A stretch of 45,884 bases of DNA. It comes from Spartobacteria bacterium. Its GTDB lineage: Bacteria; Verrucomicrobiota; Verrucomicrobiia; Chthoniobacterales; UBA10450. Under the pieces are notes generated by a model. It ran no database searches. It was given only the letters and a program-made list of their open reading frames with translations, and was not told where the DNA came from. Shown here piece after piece: positions 1 through 8,987 of the stretch (position 1 is its first letter; every line of letters starts with the position of its first letter). A program made the position numbers and the translations under genes. The DNA lies in assembly GCA_021325495.1 (NCBI GenBank), contig JAJPGZ010000008.1, forward strand, positions 1-45,884. Reading direction: 5' to 3'.

Positions 1-896
1 AGCCCCATGAACGCGGGATCGACGCCGGCCGCGGCGCTCGGACCGATGAAGGCGATCGGCTGAAGACCCAGCGATTTGGCCAGCCCGGCTTCAACGATCA
101 GCAATGCGGCCGCGCCGTCGTTGATACCCGACGAATTGCCCGCGGTCACGGTGCCCTGGTCGTCTTTGGCGAATGCGGGTTTCAGCTTGGCGAGCTTCTC
201 CAGCGTCGTGTCCGGTCTCGGGTGCTCGTCCACGCTGACGACGGTCGGAGCGCCTTTGCGCTGCGGAATCTCGACGGGCACGATCTCCTCGGCGAACAGC
301 CCGCGTTGGTGCGCCGCCGACCACCGTTGCTGGCTCTGGAGCGCGAACTGATCCTGATCCGCCCGACTGATCTTGTGCTTGCGGGCGACATTCTCGGCGG
401 TCTCGCCCATGGAGAAGGGGTGATGCAGCGCCGCCAGGCGAGGATTGACCAGGCGCCAGCCGATCGAAGTGTCGAAGATCTGCTGCGACCGGTCGAACGC
501 GGATTCCGGCTTGCTGAGCACATAAGGGGCACGGCTCATCGACTCGACGCCGCCCGCGATGAACACATCGCCGTGATTCGCCTCGATCATGCGCGCCGCG
601 ATGTTGACGGCTTCCAGCCCCGACGCACAGAGGCGATTCACCGTCGAACCCGGCACGGACGCGGGGAGGCCCGCCAGCAGCGCGGCCATGCGCGCGACGT
701 TGCGGTTATCCTCGCCGGCCTGGTTGGTAGCGCCGAAGTAGACATCCTCGATCAAGGCGGGGTCGATGCCGGATCGCTCCACCACGGCCTTGATGATATG
801 GGCGGCAAGATCGTCGGGGCGAACCGACGCCAATGCGCCCCCGTGCCGACCGACAGGTGTTCTGAGAGCCGTGATGATCGCCGCTCGCCTTTGCAT
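1..896 (-). CDS. Acetyl-CoA acyltransferase (thiolase), 3' truncated by window edge
   Basis: Thiolase-family enzyme that cleaves 3-ketoacyl-CoA (or condenses acetyl-CoA) and closes a beta-oxidation cycle. Reading the minus strand from ATG at 896 gives about 298 residues of an open frame that leaves the window at base 1. The catalytic nucleophile is visible as Cys90 in [10 protein letters not shown]; further thiolase blocks are [19 protein letters not shown] and the [16 protein letters not shown] segment near the end. The C-terminal His and second Cys blocks lie outside. The start follows the stop of the upstream minus-strand gene by about 27 bp, so it may be co-transcribed with the lysine block. 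A beta-oxidation dehydrogenase and FadJ-like gene lie 12-16 kb away. Neither dispersed motif occurs here, but 0.9 kb is too short to read into that. The exact substrate chain length is unknown. Confidence 0.9.
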   Translation of the reverse strand, partial: MQRRAAIITALRTPVGRHGGALASVRPDDLAAHIIKAVVERSGIDPALIEDVYFGATNQAGEDNRNVARMAALLAGLPASVPGSTVNRLCASGLEAVNIAARMIEANHGDVFIAGGVESMSRAPYVLSKPESAFDRSQQIFDTSIGWRLVNPRLAALHHPFSMGETAENVARKHKISRADQDQFALQSQQRWSAAHQRGLFAEEIVPVEIPQRKGAPTVVSVDEHPRPDTTLEKLAKLKPAFAKDDQGTVTAGNSSGINDGAAALLIVEAGLAKSLGLQPIAFIGPSAAAGVDPAFMG

Positions 897-923
897 CAAG
901 ATTTGATCGCGTCGCGACGCTCG

Positions 924-2321
924 TTAGGCAAACTTGTGCACCGCGTCCTGTTTGCGCGGATCGGTCGCCTCGATGATGACGCTGACTGATTTTTGGTTGA
1001 AGCCCTTGAAGCCGCCTTTGCGCTGCAGGTTTTCGAGGTGGCTTCCGATCGCCCCTTCGTGCGCAAATTTCTGCGCCTGCTCCTCGGTCAGCAGCCCTCT
1101 CGCCCGCAGCCGGGTGATTCGCTCTGGCCGCACGGCCCAACGCTCGCCCTGGGTGAACGCCTGTTTGAGGAAAGGAAAATCGGAAAACGGCGCCATCGTC
1201 TTGATATGGACCGCGGCGAGCTGCTCGCGCAGCAATGCGAAATCGAACCGGCATTCAAGATGATGCATTCCGGCTTCGAGAAAACTTTCGCCGTGCAATC
1301 CGCACCAGAGCCCGATCGTTCCCAGTTTTGCTTGTGGCGGCAGCGGCTTGCGCGAAAAATCGATATCCACTTCATCCGCGTTAAGGTCGACATCGTTGAA
1401 AATGGTGATGCCTTCGACCGGTTGCTCGACGATCTGCGCGCCCCAGCCGGCTTCCTTTCCGGCGTAATAGCGTTCGCGCCGGTGAAAGCCTAACAACTCC
1501 CACGCGCGGATAAGATCGACAAAGTGTTCCCGCGACGAGCGGAAGGTGTGATGATCGTGGTTGGCCCAACCGAGGCCTAACGAATCCTGCCGGCGCTTCT
1601 GCTCCGTTCCGGCTCGATTGCGTTTCTCCCAGTAACGCCGCTCTTCTTCAAAGACGAGATGACACGCCACATCGCGGCCCACGAGCTCGACCATATCCTG
1701 AATCCGTTCGAGCCCGTGCTTCATGCCTTCGCTGTCGTTAGGCCAGCGCCGGCAACGCGTTTGCCACAGCTCGCGAGCCTTCGCGTATTTCGTAAGATCG
1801 ACATCGGCGACGACGTAGCCGCGGTAACCGCGGCGCTCAAGGACTTCGAAACGTGTCCCGTTCTCTTCGCTAATCAGCATGCGGCGAAAACGCGACAGCG
1901 CTGGGCCTTCGATCTTGTTCGTCAGGTGATGCGCCGCCGCAAAATCGACAACGGCATCAGCGCGAATGCCGAGCGCGAGCGGATACTTCGCATTGGTCGG
2001 GGCGATGAGAACGCGCGGCAACATCGCTTCCGGATGCCAAAGTTGCTTCTGAGCGTCGGGCGCGTCCGCCAGCGGATCCTCGGTGTAGCCGGTTTCACGC
2101 AGCGCCTTCTCATCGCTCGTCGGCAATAAAAGATAATCGACCCAATCGAGAATAAGCGTTCCGGTTTCATCGCGCATTCGGCGCGAGAGCTCGCGCGCAG
2201 AGCTGTTCTTCTCCGTAAACGCTTCGACGCGCTTGAGGATGAAATTCTCCGCTTCGTAACACAGAGGCCAGTTAAATTGATTTTCCGTCTCTGCGGGCGC
2301 TTGCAGCGTGATCGTGCTCAT
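924..2321 (-). CDS. Uncharacterised 465-aa protein, candidate late step of lysine catabolism
   Basis: I do not recognise this family with certainty. The protein is soluble-looking, without signal peptide or membrane segments. It has a His-rich NHDHHTFRSS stretch near residue 250, an acidic VEGITIFNDVDLNADEVDIDF segment and a C-terminal GERWAVRPERITRLRARGLLTEEQ segment that loosely resembles DUF1338 proteins (the HglS 2-oxoadipate dioxygenase/decarboxylase group, VOC-like iron enzymes). It is 11 bp downstream of the aminoadipate-semialdehyde dehydrogenase, which itself follows lysine aminotransferase, so a role in turning aminoadipate or 2-oxoadipate into a central metabolite is a reasonable inference from context. 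Two copies of the AAGATCGACA word lie inside it (1512, 1794), coding VDL in both. The gene ends in a copy of the GCCTAACGA word that supplies its TAA stop. Confidence 0.7.
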   Translation of the reverse strand: MSTITLQAPAETENQFNWPLCYEAENFILKRVEAFTEKNSSARELSRRMRDETGTLILDWVDYLLLPTSDEKALRETGYTEDPLADAPDAQKQLWHPEAMLPRVLIAPTNAKYPLALGIRADAVVDFAAAHHLTNKIEGPALSRFRRMLISEENGTRFEVLERRGYRGYVVADVDLTKYAKARELWQTRCRRWPNDSEGMKHGLERIQDMVELVGRDVACHLVFEEERRYWEKRNRAGTEQKRRQDSLGLGWANHDHHTFRSSREHFVDLIRAWELLGFHRRERYYAGKEAGWGAQIVEQPVEGITIFNDVDLNADEVDIDFSRKPLPPQAKLGTIGLWCGLHGESFLEAGMHHLECRFDFALLREQLAAVHIKTMAPFSDFPFLKQAFTQGERWAVRPERITRLRARGLLTEEQAQKFAHEGAIGSHLENLQRKGGFKGFNQKSVSVIIEATDPRKQDAVHKFA

Positions 2322-2332
2322 AAACGGATTCG

Positions 2333-3868
2333 TTAGGCGTTGGCGCTGCCGGCATCGTCTCCGAACTGAATGCCCTGCGCCAGCGGCAGTTCCTTCGAAA
2401 AGTTAATTGTGTTCGTTTGCCGCCGCATATAACTCTTCCACGAATCGCTTCCGCTCTCGCGCCCGCCGCCGGTATTTTTTTCCCCGCCAAAGGCGCCTCC
2501 GATTTCCGCGCCGCTTGTGCCCGTATTCACGTTCGCGATTCCGCAATCGCTGCCGACGGCGCTGACAAATTTCTCCGACTCGCGCATGTCGTTCGTGAAA
2601 ATGGCCGAGCTCAATCCCTGCGGCACATTGTTGTGAATCGCGATCGCTTCGTCAAAATCGCGATACGTCATCAAGTAAAGCAGCGGGCCGAACGTCTCAT
2701 GTTGCAAGATTTCCATGTCCGGTTTCGCATTCGCCAGGCATGGCTTCATGTAACAACCGCCGGGCACGTCGAGCTTGTCGCCGCCGTAAAGAACTTCGCC
2801 GCCTTCCGCTTTCAATTTTGCGATCGATTGCTGGATAAGATCGACAGCTTGCTTGTCGATGAGCGGACCCATCAAAGTTTTTTTCTCGAGCGGATTTCCA
2901 ATCGGCACCGACTTGTACGCGCTCATCAATTTCGTTCTCACTTTGCCCGCGACCGATTCGTGCATGATGACGCGACGCGTCGAAGTGCAGCGCTGACCAG
3001 CGGTGCCGACTGCGCCGAAGAAAATCGATTGTGTCGCAAGATCGACATCGGCGCTTGGGGCGACAATCAGCGCGTTGTTGCCGCCGAGCTCGAGCAACGT
3101 TTTGCCCAGACGCGAACCAACCGTCGGCGCGACCTGCATTCCCATGCGCACCGATCCGGTCGCGGAGACGAGCGCGATACGATGATCTTTCGCCAATTTT
3201 TCGCCAACACTTGGGCCGTCGCCGATCGCGAGCGAGAAGATTGCAGGATCGACATCGGTATCGCGACAGACTCGTTCGGCGATCTTCGTCACCGCGATCG
3301 CAGTGAGCGGAGTTTTCTCGCTCGGCTTCCAAATGCACGCATCGCCGCACACCGCCGCGAGCGCCGCGTTCCAACTCCAGACCGCGACCGGAAAATTAAA
3401 CGCGGTGATAATAGCGACGATGCCTAACGGATGCCATTGCTCCATCAAACGATGATGCGGCCGTTCCGACTGGATCGTTAGGCCGTAAAGCATGCGCGAC
3501 TGGCCGACGGCGAGATCGCAAATGTCGATCATTTCCTGCACTTCGCCTTCGCCTTCGGCCACGATCTTGCCCGACTCCATGGTGACGAGTTGGCCGAGCT
3601 CGCGTTTGTGTTCGCGCAAAGCGTTGCCAAGTCGGCGAACAGTTTCGCCACGAACAGGTCCCGGAGTAACGCGCCATTTCAAAAACGCTTCTTGCGCCCG
3701 CCTAACGACCTCTTCGTAGTCCTCATCTGAGGTCGTGCGCACGCTCGCAAGCTTGCGCCCATCGATCGGCGAGTACTTGTCGATCTTAGCGCCGCCGCCG
3801 CGCCATTCGCCGCAGAAGACTCCGGGATTTTCCCCGGCCAGGCCGAGTTTTTCGAGGACTGATTGCAT
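2333..3868 (-). CDS. amaB: ALDH7-type alpha-aminoadipate-6-semialdehyde dehydrogenase
   Basis: NAD(P)-dependent aldehyde dehydrogenase of the antiquitin/ALDH7 group, oxidising aminoadipate semialdehyde (in equilibrium with piperideine-6-carboxylate) to L-2-aminoadipate. Seen: ITAFNFPVAVWSWN, the cofactor segment SATGSVRMG, the general base Glu260 in LLELGGNN and the nucleophile Cys294 in GTAGQRCTSTRR (numbers from the chosen start). The C-terminal GTSGAEIGGAFGGEKNTGGGRESGSDSWKSYMRR is typical of this group. An open frame reaches up to a TTG at 3892, overlapping the upstream gene, but ATG at 3868 sits just after that gene's stop with an AGG-like site at good spacing, so I prefer it. The upstream lysine aminotransferase makes its substrate. 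Copies of AAGATCGACA lie at 2837, 3038 and 3778. About 511 aa, normal for the family. Confidence 0.92.
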   Translation of the reverse strand: MQSVLEKLGLAGENPGVFCGEWRGGGAKIDKYSPIDGRKLASVRTTSDEDYEEVVRRAQEAFLKWRVTPGPVRGETVRRLGNALREHKRELGQLVTMESGKIVAEGEGEVQEMIDICDLAVGQSRMLYGLTIQSERPHHRLMEQWHPLGIVAIITAFNFPVAVWSWNAALAAVCGDACIWKPSEKTPLTAIAVTKIAERVCRDTDVDPAIFSLAIGDGPSVGEKLAKDHRIALVSATGSVRMGMQVAPTVGSRLGKTLLELGGNNALIVAPSADVDLATQSIFFGAVGTAGQRCTSTRRVIMHESVAGKVRTKLMSAYKSVPIGNPLEKKTLMGPLIDKQAVDLIQQSIAKLKAEGGEVLYGGDKLDVPGGCYMKPCLANAKPDMEILQHETFGPLLYLMTYRDFDEAIAIHNNVPQGLSSAIFTNDMRESEKFVSAVGSDCGIANVNTGTSGAEIGGAFGGEKNTGGGRESGSDSWKSYMRRQTNTINFSKELPLAQGIQFGDDAGSANA

Positions 3869-3870
3869 GA

Positions 3871-5259
3871 TTACCTGCGACGCGTGCGACAATATTTCCG
3901 CATCAATTCCATCGCCTCATCGACAACCGCCGCGGTCATATCGAGCGCGGGCCGAAAGCGGATGGAATGTTCGCCCGAGCGCAAGGTGAGCACGCCCGAA
4001 TCGAACAGACCTTTCCACATGTCTTCGCGCGTTTGCGCATCGGGAAGGTCGAACGCGATGAACATGCCGCGACCGCGAACGGCGCGGATGAAATCGAATT
4101 CCTTTTGCAGAGCGCGCAGTTGATCGAGGAAATAGCCGCCGACTTTGGCTGCGTTCTCGACCAGATGCTCTTCCTCGATGATTTGAAGATAAATTGTCGA
4201 TCTTACGAAGTCGGTGAAGTTGCCGCCCCAGGTTGAATTCAATCGGCTCGGCAATCGAAACGCATTATCTTTGACTTCGTCGAGACGCGGGCCGGCCATG
4301 ACGCCGCAGACCTGCGCTTTTTTTCCGAAGGCGAGCAGATCGGGCAGGACATCGAAATGTTCGCAGCACCAATTGCGACCGGTCACGCCCATGCCGCATT
4401 GCACTTCGTCGAAGATGAGGAGGATGTCGTGCTCGTCGCAAATTTTGCGCAACGTCTTGAACCATTCGCCGCGAAAATGGTTATCGCCGCCTTCGCCCTG
4501 GATCGGCTCGATGATGATGGCGCAGATGTCGATCTTGCCGTTGTCGATCTTATCGAGAATTTCCGCTTCGCACTTTTTCTCGCGCGCGATCACGTCGGCC
4601 TCGCGTTCGGATTCCGGGAGCGCGAAATCGAGATGAGGACAGGACACGCGCGGCCAATCGAATTTGGCGAACAAGTCGGTCTTGCGCGGATCGGTGTTCG
4701 TTAGGCTCATGGTGTAGCCGCTGCGACCGTGAAAGGCGTGACGAAAATGCAAAACGTGCGTGCCGCGTTCGCCGTGACCGGCAGCCATGTTCTTGCGCAC
4801 TTTCCAATCCATCGCGGCTTTCAAACAGTTCTCGACTGCGAGCGCGCCGCCATCGATGAAAAGATAACGTTCGAGTGGCGGCAAACCGACGACGCGCGAA
4901 AAGATATCGATGAACTTGGCGTAGGCTTCGGAATAGACGTCCGAGTTTGCGACTTTCACTTTCGCCGCACGCAGGAGATCGCGTTTTACTTCGGGATCAT
5001 CAAAGCGCGGATGATTGAAGCCGACCGGAAGGGAACCGAAGAAACCGTACAAGTCGATCAGGCGATGTCCGGTAGCGGCGTCATATAGATAGGAGCCGCG
5101 GCTTTTCTCGAGATCGATGACGATCTTGAAACCGTCGAGCAAGACGTGTTCTCCGATGGTTTGGAGGACACAGGATGGATCGATTTGTTTCTTCGTTTTG
5201 CTCGGACGAGTGCGGCTTCGAGTGGAAGCCGCCGCGGTGAGCACGGGCGGCACGCTCAT
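3871..5259 (-). CDS. lat: L-lysine 6-aminotransferase (epsilon aminotransferase)
   Basis: PLP class-III aminotransferase that moves the epsilon-amino group of lysine to 2-oxoglutarate, giving aminoadipate semialdehyde. The 462-aa protein has the Lat-specific YGFFGSLPVGFNHPRF block, HFRHAFHGRSGYT, the cofactor aspartate in IFDEVQCGMG (Asp284) and the Schiff-base lysine Lys313 in FGKKAQVCG. An N-terminal extension of about 25 basic, Ser/Thr-rich residues precedes the conserved part; ATG at 5259 is the only clear start. It is first of a tight three-gene minus-strand block, with 2 bp between its stop and the dehydrogenase start. Residues 237-246 (DKIDNGKIDI) are encoded by two AAGATCGACA words spaced 15 bp, in a surface loop of this fold. 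Confidence 0.93.
   Translation of the reverse strand: MSVPPVLTAAASTRSRTRPSKTKKQIDPSCVLQTIGEHVLLDGFKIVIDLEKSRGSYLYDAATGHRLIDLYGFFGSLPVGFNHPRFDDPEVKRDLLRAAKVKVANSDVYSEAYAKFIDIFSRVVGLPPLERYLFIDGGALAVENCLKAAMDWKVRKNMAAGHGERGTHVLHFRHAFHGRSGYTMSLTNTDPRKTDLFAKFDWPRVSCPHLDFALPESEREADVIAREKKCEAEILDKIDNGKIDICAIIIEPIQGEGGDNHFRGEWFKTLRKICDEHDILLIFDEVQCGMGVTGRNWCCEHFDVLPDLLAFGKKAQVCGVMAGPRLDEVKDNAFRLPSRLNSTWGGNFTDFVRSTIYLQIIEEEHLVENAAKVGGYFLDQLRALQKEFDFIRAVRGRGMFIAFDLPDAQTREDMWKGLFDSGVLTLRSGEHSIRFRPALDMTAAVVDEAMELMRKYCRTRRR
4527..4551 (-). repeat. Tandem pair of the AAGATCGACA word, 15-bp period
   Basis: On the plus strand TGTCGATCTT occurs at 4527 and again at 4542, separated by GCCGT. The pair is inside lat and reads KIDNGKID in the protein. 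Three other pairs with the same 15-bp offset exist in the window. Confidence 0.9.
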
Positions 5260-5290
5260 CCGGTGAGAGTAATCTCAGCGGCAACAACGG

Positions 5291-8020
5291 TCAACCAGCC
5301 GGGGCGTCGGCCGTTTGCGTTTTGCTGCGGAAATGGCGCAGGGTCGGATCCACGACCGCCGCCATATTGTCGATCTTGTCGTTGTCGATCTTAGCGAACT
5401 CAGCGACGCGCTCGGCCGTCGCGCGCGGATTTTCCACGAGATCGGCGTAGTCAATTTCGAGAAGCTCGACCGTGGACGTGTTGCGCAGCAATTGCAGCGC
5501 GCGGTCGCGATGTTGGGTGAGGCTGGAGATCATTTTCTGTGGATCTTCAGCTTGAGTGCCGGCGAGACGTTGTCGCAATTTTCGTTGCGAACCGGCGATC
5601 TCTTCGACGTCGCGTTGCATGAAGATGATGCGGTAACGATGTTTACGCGGCAGAGACGGGAGCAACATCGTGATAACTTTTACGGCCTTGCCGACGGCGC
5701 GCTCGATGATGCTGGGATTGCGCGGCAATTTTTTGATTTCTTCCCATTCAAAGTAACCGCGCGGGTTTGCTTCATCGGGAGCGCGTTTGCTGTCGGTCAT
5801 GATGGGAACGCCCGCGGCATCGAGCATGTTCATCATGAGGGACGTGCCCGAACGAGGGAGACCGGACACGATGAGAAAATCTGTGGGCGGGATGGCTTCC
5901 GCCGGCGGCTGATTCTCGATCCGCGCGGCGCGGGCGCGTTCTCGCATCTGTGCGCGCGCTTCAGCGCGCAAACGCGCGCGTTGCGCGGCTTCACGGCGCA
6001 TTTGCAGACGAAATTTTGTAGCTTGTGCACGGCGCTCGAAGCGGCCGCGCAGAAATGCGCGATGCACTTCGGCATCGGCTTCGCGATTCGGTTGACGTTT
6101 GTAAAGGTAAACGAGGTAGCGATGGGCCGGGTGCCAGCCCGGTTTGTAATTCAAGCAGGTTTCGAACGCTTGAATCGCGCGCGCTTCATCGCCGAGACGC
6201 GCGACTGCGATGCCGAGATAGTGGTGGGCGAGGGAAAGATCGAAACGAATGGCGATGGCGCGCAACGCGTAATCGGCCGCTTGTTCCCAGTCGCGCGCCC
6301 GTAAACGGCAGAAAGCAACGCCGACGTAAGCGTGCGGTTCTTCGGGGTTGCGCTCGATCGATTTTCGAAATGCTTCCTCCGCAAAATGGTGCTGCTTCAA
6401 GCGAAGACGGGTGGCGCCAAGCTGATTTTGCAGGGCCGCCGATTTTGGATCGAGCGCTTCGGCCTGTTCCAAAAGCTTTAATCCAGTGTCGAAATTTCTG
6501 CTGCGGTACTCGAGGTTCGCGCACATGAGCAACGCGGCGGCGTTGCGTTTGTTATCGATAATGGTACCGAATGTCTCGCGTGCTTCGTCGAGCATGCCGA
6601 GACGCAATTGGCAGAGTGCGAGCTCGGTGCAAAAATCCCAACGCTCGGGCCATTCTTCGAAGATCGATTCGAGCAAGGGCAAGGCATCGAGATCGTGGCC
6701 AGCCGAGATGTAAGATTGGGCGAGGAACCAGTTATTCTCGCGCTCGGTGGAGGTAATGGCTTCGGCGGGATCGTCCGCGGTATCGGCGACATAGCCGAGG
6801 TCGATAAATTGCCTAACGAGGGCGCGTTCTTCGCTCGGGACGCGACGCACCGGCGCCAATACTTTTCCGGTTTGATTGTCGATCTTTTCCCAGCTCTCGA
6901 CGCGCTCCACTTCCGGCGCCTTCGCGAATGCTTCGCGCAAAACGCGACCGTCCATGTCGTTGCCGACCGGCAGACCATACATCGCGAGAATTGTCGGCGT
7001 GATATCGAGAAGGTTTGCGCCGTGAATTAATTCGTCCCTCTTCAATCCTTCACCGTGCATGGCGATGATTCCATTGTTGCGATGCCAGGCCGTGATCGCA
7101 GCCGGAATGTTCGGCAATGCCAGGGGACGATGCTGATCGCTCTTGAATCCGTGATCGGAAACGAGAATGACAGTGGTGTCGGGGCCGGCGAGCTGCATCA
7201 GACGCCCCAGCATCGCGTCGTGCAGGCGATAAGTGCTGTTGATGACGTCGGAATACAACTCGAACTCTCTTTGGAAAGTGCCGGGAAGCGCCGGCGGATG
7301 AAAACGCATGAAGTCATGCGAAATGAGATCGACCGCATGGTAATAAACCGCCGTGAAATCAGCGGGCTCATGCTCGAGTAGATAGGTGACAGCGGCGTGC
7401 GCGGTGAATGTCTCGGCCAGATTCATCGCGAGCATGTGCAGATGTTTGTCGTAAGCCTGATTTATTTTGTCGGCATCGCGGATGAACATGGCGAGGACTT
7501 CGCCCGGCACTTCCTCCGGACGCACGCGAAGTTTCGCCAGCGGTTCGGCCAGGCGTTCGGGATAAACGGTCCCGGGTGAAAGCTTCCACTCCGCGTTTAA
7601 TTCGCTCGGCACCGGATGCGAAAAACGTTCGCTCACATAAGCGCCTTCCACCGGCTCGGCCGGATGACTTGCGAACCAGCTCACGACATTCGTCGTAAGC
7701 CCGGCATCATTCAGCAGATTCCACAGCGCTTTGCACTGGCGCGTACTAGAACCAACCGGCACGACATGATTAATAGTGTAATCGACTTCCAGGAAACCGT
7801 ACACACCGTGCTGGTATGGACGTTTCCCGCTCGCGATCGAGGTCCAGAGCATGGGCGAGAGCATCGGCCGCAAGCTCGAGAGATCTCCCATGACGCCACC
7901 ATTGATGACGCGCTCGAGCGCGGGCATTTCCCCGCGATCGAGCAATGGCTGAATGACCTTCCAGTCCGCGCCGTCCCAGCCGACAAGCAGGACTTTGCGC
8001 CGAGACGCCGGACGGATCAC
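5291..8020 (-). CDS. Alkaline-phosphatase-fold phosphodiesterase / TPR / sulfotransferase fusion
   Basis: About 909 aa in three parts. Residues 1-430: type I phosphodiesterase/nucleotide pyrophosphatase (alkaline phosphatase superfamily), with the metal-site Asp in LLVGWDGADW, SPMLWTSIASGK around the presumed Thr nucleophile, AVDLISHDFMRFH and LVSDHGFKSD. Middle 430-650: several TPR units (ALLMCANLEYRSRNFDTG, PHAYVGVAFCRLRARDWEQA). A basic Arg/Ala helix joins to residues 715-909: a sulfotransferase-like P-loop domain with LPRSGTSLMMNML (PAPS 5'-phosphate loop) and IDYADLVENP. The whole suggests removal or transfer of phospho- or sulfo-groups on a surface or secreted substrate; the substrate is unknown. 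No signal peptide is evident. The open frame runs up to 8101, inside the next gene; GTG at 8020 just before the first beta strand fits better. The C-terminus carries a tandem AAGATCGACA pair (KIDNDKIDN). Confidence 0.85.
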   Translation of the reverse strand: MIRPASRRKVLLVGWDGADWKVIQPLLDRGEMPALERVINGGVMGDLSSLRPMLSPMLWTSIASGKRPYQHGVYGFLEVDYTINHVVPVGSSTRQCKALWNLLNDAGLTTNVVSWFASHPAEPVEGAYVSERFSHPVPSELNAEWKLSPGTVYPERLAEPLAKLRVRPEEVPGEVLAMFIRDADKINQAYDKHLHMLAMNLAETFTAHAAVTYLLEHEPADFTAVYYHAVDLISHDFMRFHPPALPGTFQREFELYSDVINSTYRLHDAMLGRLMQLAGPDTTVILVSDHGFKSDQHRPLALPNIPAAITAWHRNNGIIAMHGEGLKRDELIHGANLLDITPTILAMYGLPVGNDMDGRVLREAFAKAPEVERVESWEKIDNQTGKVLAPVRRVPSEERALVRQFIDLGYVADTADDPAEAITSTERENNWFLAQSYISAGHDLDALPLLESIFEEWPERWDFCTELALCQLRLGMLDEARETFGTIIDNKRNAAALLMCANLEYRSRNFDTGLKLLEQAEALDPKSAALQNQLGATRLRLKQHHFAEEAFRKSIERNPEEPHAYVGVAFCRLRARDWEQAADYALRAIAIRFDLSLAHHYLGIAVARLGDEARAIQAFETCLNYKPGWHPAHRYLVYLYKRQPNREADAEVHRAFLRGRFERRAQATKFRLQMRREAAQRARLRAEARAQMRERARAARIENQPPAEAIPPTDFLIVSGLPRSGTSLMMNMLDAAGVPIMTDSKRAPDEANPRGYFEWEEIKKLPRNPSIIERAVGKAVKVITMLLPSLPRKHRYRIIFMQRDVEEIAGSQRKLRQRLAGTQAEDPQKMISSLTQHRDRALQLLRNTSTVELLEIDYADLVENPRATAERVAEFAKIDNDKIDNMAAVVDPTLRHFRSKTQTADAPAG
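5368..5392 (-). repeat. Tandem pair of the AAGATCGACA word, 15-bp period
   Basis: TGTCGATCTT at 5368 and 5383 on the plus strand, separated by GTCGT. It lies in the C-terminal tail of the phosphodiesterase/sulfotransferase fusion and encodes KIDNDKIDN. Confidence 0.9.
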
Positions 8021-8054
8021 AAACCGAATTTGATGGCGAGCGTTAGATCGACAA

Positions 8055-8837
8055 TTACTGCCGGCGCTGCTTGAGCGACGCGATTCCCGCTGCACCCGCA
8101 ATCAGCAACCCAATGGCCGAGCCCGCGCCCGAAGGCGGCGGTGTGGTTGATGGTGTGGGTGTGCAGGTGGGCTTGCCCACGTGGAGATGTTTCTGCTTGG
8201 TCTTCTTTTCTCCGGCAGCGATGCTCTCGTTAGGCTCGGTGTTGATCGCGTAGCTGTGCAACGTGAAATTCGGACCGTCGAAGCAGCTATCCGTATTCCA
8301 AGTGACGTCTGCCCAACCGAAATAAGCATTGCAGTCGATGATGATCTTGAACCCAAGAAATCCTCGATCGCCCGGTCGCCATTGACCGCAATTGTAGTTG
8401 TATTCGGTATTGGAGTTGTAGAACTCGGAATCCATTGATCCATAGAACCAGAACGTTTGTGGTCCGATGGTGTCGCCGGCGTGAAACAGAATGGCGTCAG
8501 GTTCGTTACTGCATTTGCCGGGAGCGACCGCGACCTTTGCTTTTTCGTAGCTGTTGTACTTACCCTTGACCGCTGCGCCCTTCACGTTTGGGCCCGCGTC
8601 GCAGATGGAGGCGATTTTAAAGTCGTCGCCCAGATCGGGACTCGATGACGGGGGCGTTTGATCCATCAAATCAAACCAGATGTCATCGGAGCTGAATTCC
8701 TCCGGCCCGGAATAATGAATTTTATTTTTGTTTTTGTTTTTGTGTCCGGCTCCGGCGGTCGCAACGCCGGCGACAGCGCCAGCACTAAGAGCGTAGAGGA
8801 CCAGGCGTTGTGATAAATTTCGGGAAGGTGTTTTCAC
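8055..8837 (-). CDS. Secreted protein with C-terminal sorting-type anchor
   Basis: 260-aa hypothetical protein, GTG start. The N-terminus (basic RNLSQR, then LVLYALSAGAVAGVATAGA) is a signal peptide. A (KN)4 run follows at residues 33-40. The body is rich in aromatic residues and has paired cysteines (ICDAG, KCSNEP, NYNCGQ, IDCNAYFG, DSCFDG). The C-terminus has a Pro/Thr-rich spacer (TCTPTPSTTPPPSG), a hydrophobic helix and a final LKQRRQ: the layout of PEP-CTERM-like surface sorting signals, although the spacer here ends in PPPSGAGS rather than PEP. Probably exported and held at or near the envelope. No function recognised. It lies upstream of the fusion enzyme on the same strand. Confidence 0.75.
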   Translation of the reverse strand: MKTPSRNLSQRLVLYALSAGAVAGVATAGAGHKNKNKNKIHYSGPEEFSSDDIWFDLMDQTPPSSSPDLGDDFKIASICDAGPNVKGAAVKGKYNSYEKAKVAVAPGKCSNEPDAILFHAGDTIGPQTFWFYGSMDSEFYNSNTEYNYNCGQWRPGDRGFLGFKIIIDCNAYFGWADVTWNTDSCFDGPNFTLHSYAINTEPNESIAAGEKKTKQKHLHVGKPTCTPTPSTTPPPSGAGSAIGLLIAGAAGIASLKQRRQ

Positions 8838-8987
8838 GCGCCCCTTGTAGTTGGTTTTCGCTTATCACGTCAAATCTTTTTTCGGGTGCCCAAAAATACG
8901 CGTCCGCCGCAGGCGATGGCGAGGCCAATCCGGATTGTTGCGTAAGATCGACAATTACAACCGCCGCCGGAGCGAAACCGACTTTCT

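Noticed and set aside
4527-4551. Repeated word A pairs as a CRISPR array
   Set aside because: The repeat is 10 bp, the spacers are 5 bp and there are only two units; the pairs lie in coding frames. No cas genes are present.
8021-8101. N-terminal extension of the phosphodiesterase fusion
   Set aside because: It overlaps the upstream gene and is Arg/Ser-rich with no family support; GTG 8020 fits the domain start.
8700-8760. The TTTTTG repeat as a microsatellite or phase-variable tract
   Set aside because: It encodes an in-frame (KN)4 run with a 6-bp unit and only four copies; six-base steps would not shift frame.
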